From Salibacteraceae bacterium (GTDB lineage: Bacteria > Bacteroidota > Bacteroidia > Flavobacteriales_G > Salibacteraceae): a stretch of 5,795 bases of DNA. The DNA lies in the NCBI GenBank assembly GCA_023262195.1, contig JALRDM010000308.1:1-5795 (forward strand). Direction: 5' to 3'. The position numbers were made by a program, and so were the translations under genes. A model generated the notes under the pieces. The model saw nothing but the letters and a program-made list of their open reading frames with translations. It was not told where the DNA came from and did not search any database. This document shows positions 5,068-5,795 of the stretch, one piece after another; positions within the stretch are counted from its first letter, which is position 1; each line of letters opens with the position of its first letter.

Positions 5068-5795
5068 ATGAGAGACGCATACATCGTTGATGGCATACGA
5101 ACGCCAATTGGAAAATTTCAAGGGACACTGTCACCTGTAAGAACGGATGATTTAGCAGCCCACGTGATAAAGGAGCTAATGTCTCGAAACTCATCGGTAG
5201 ACTGGGAAAAGGTGGATGACGTAATCCTAGGATGTGCCAACCAAGCAGGCGAAGACAATAGAAACGTTGCCCGTATGGCCTTACTGCTTGCAGGCATGCC
5301 TTGGAAAGTGCCCGGTGAAACGGTGAACCGCCTATGCAGTTCGGGCATGAGTGCTGCAATACATGCGCGAAGAGCTATAGCCGCGAATGAAGGTGACTTG
5401 TTTGTGACAGGCGGAGTTGAACACATGACTCGTGGACCATGGGTTATGAGCAAAGCTTCAAAGCCTTTTGGTAACGACAGCAAACTCTATGATTCAAGCT
5501 TTGGGTGGCGATTCGTGAATAAAAAAATGCATGAACTCTATGGTACGCATGCCATGGGTGAGACCGCAGAAAACTTGGTAGCGGAATTCAACATATCGCG
5601 TGAAGACCAAGATAAGTTTGCGCTTTGGTCGCAGCAAAAGGCAAGTGAAGCTCAAAAAAATGGAAGGCTTGCGGAAGAAATCGTTTCGGTAGAAATTCCA
5701 AGAAGAAAACAAGACCCATTGGTGTTTGAACATGACGAATTCATTAAAGGAAACACAACCATGGAAGCTTTGAGCGGTCTGCGCGCAGCCTTTAA
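5068..5795 (+). CDS. paaJ: Thiolase, probable 3-oxoadipyl-CoA (beta-ketoadipyl-CoA) thiolase, PaaJ/PcaF type; 3' end beyond window
   Basis: This cytoplasmic enzyme would cleave 3-oxoadipyl-CoA with CoA into succinyl-CoA and acetyl-CoA, the last step of the phenylacetate and beta-ketoadipate routes. The open frame starts at ATG 5068 and continues for 242 codons to the right edge without a stop. Against the usual thiolase length of about 390-400 residues, some 150-160 are missing, including the C-terminal G-H-P histidine and the C-x-G motif. Cys90 in N-R-L-C-S-S-G is the acyl-accepting nucleophile. Features closer to PcaF/PaaJ than to generic acetyl-CoA acetyltransferases are C-A-N-Q-A-G-E-D-N-R-N-V-A-R (56-69), G-W-R-F-V-N (146-151) and the E-T-A-E-N segment (165-169). 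A weak AAGAG (5056-5060) lies 7 nt before the start. The 15-nt gap from the sulfotransferase stop suggests co-transcription. A broader-specificity thiolase remains possible. Confidence 0.92.
   Translation, partial: MRDAYIVDGIRTPIGKFQGTLSPVRTDDLAAHVIKELMSRNSSVDWEKVDDVILGCANQAGEDNRNVARMALLLAGMPWKVPGETVNRLCSSGMSAAIHARRAIAANEGDLFVTGGVEHMTRGPWVMSKASKPFGNDSKLYDSSFGWRFVNKKMHELYGTHAMGETAENLVAEFNISREDQDKFALWSQQKASEAQKNGRLAEEIVSVEIPRRKQDPLVFEHDEFIKGNTTMEALSGLRAAF

Noticed and set aside
4922..5733. Several minus-strand open frames at the right end
   Set aside because: They overlap the end of the sulfotransferase and the thiolase, both with clear family motifs; the minus-strand translations look like shadow frames.

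Overview
The window looks like the chromosome of an environmental member of the Bacteroidota (Flavobacteriia/Cytophagia-like). Pointers are the AT-leaning composition, A-rich start regions with little Shine-Dalgarno sequence, a perfect TAnnTTTG-type -7 box at 109-116, a four-helix-bundle (23S IVP family) gene beside a heptamer tandem array, an EGF-type lipoprotein, and proteins reading like Bacteroidota homologues. No rRNA, tRNA, transposase or CRISPR is visible.

Layout from left to right: (1) 1-97, a pure 7-bp tandem array cut by the window edge. (2) 128-523, a four-helix-bundle protein whose stop codon directly abuts the next start. (3) 524-1684, a PaaH/FadB-type 3-hydroxyacyl-CoA dehydrogenase. 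(4) 1681-2244, a small lipoprotein with one EGF-like module and a probable C2-like beta-sandwich, overlapping the dehydrogenase by 4 nt. (5) 2246-3664, minus strand, a PBP4/DacB-type D-Ala-D-Ala carboxypeptidase convergent with the lipoprotein gene. (6) 3726-4148, a PaaI-type hotdog thioesterase divergent from dacB. (7) 4189-5052, a PAPS-type sulfotransferase. (8) 5068 to the right edge, the first 242 codons of a PaaJ/PcaF-type beta-ketoadipyl-CoA thiolase.

The main biological theme is the lower phenylacetyl-CoA pathway. The dehydrogenase would make 3-oxoadipyl-CoA, the thiolase would split it to succinyl-CoA and acetyl-CoA, and the thioesterase would release CoA from dead-end hydroxyphenylacetyl-CoA. 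These three genes share a strand but are separated by cell-envelope genes (lipoprotein, dacB) and a sulfotransferase, so the cluster looks dispersed or interrupted. The upstream ring-epoxidation and ring-opening genes are not in the window, so pathway assignment rests on family resemblance and on the co-occurrence of the three genes.

The most unusual structure is the left end. A (GGTGATT)n array ends about 11 bp before a promoter-like -7 box and the four-helix-bundle gene. Two degenerate heptamers in the opposite orientation lie at the 3' end of that gene, immediately before the dehydrogenase start. This may be a small repeat-bounded cassette placed in front of a catabolic gene. That is inference; the parts are directly visible.
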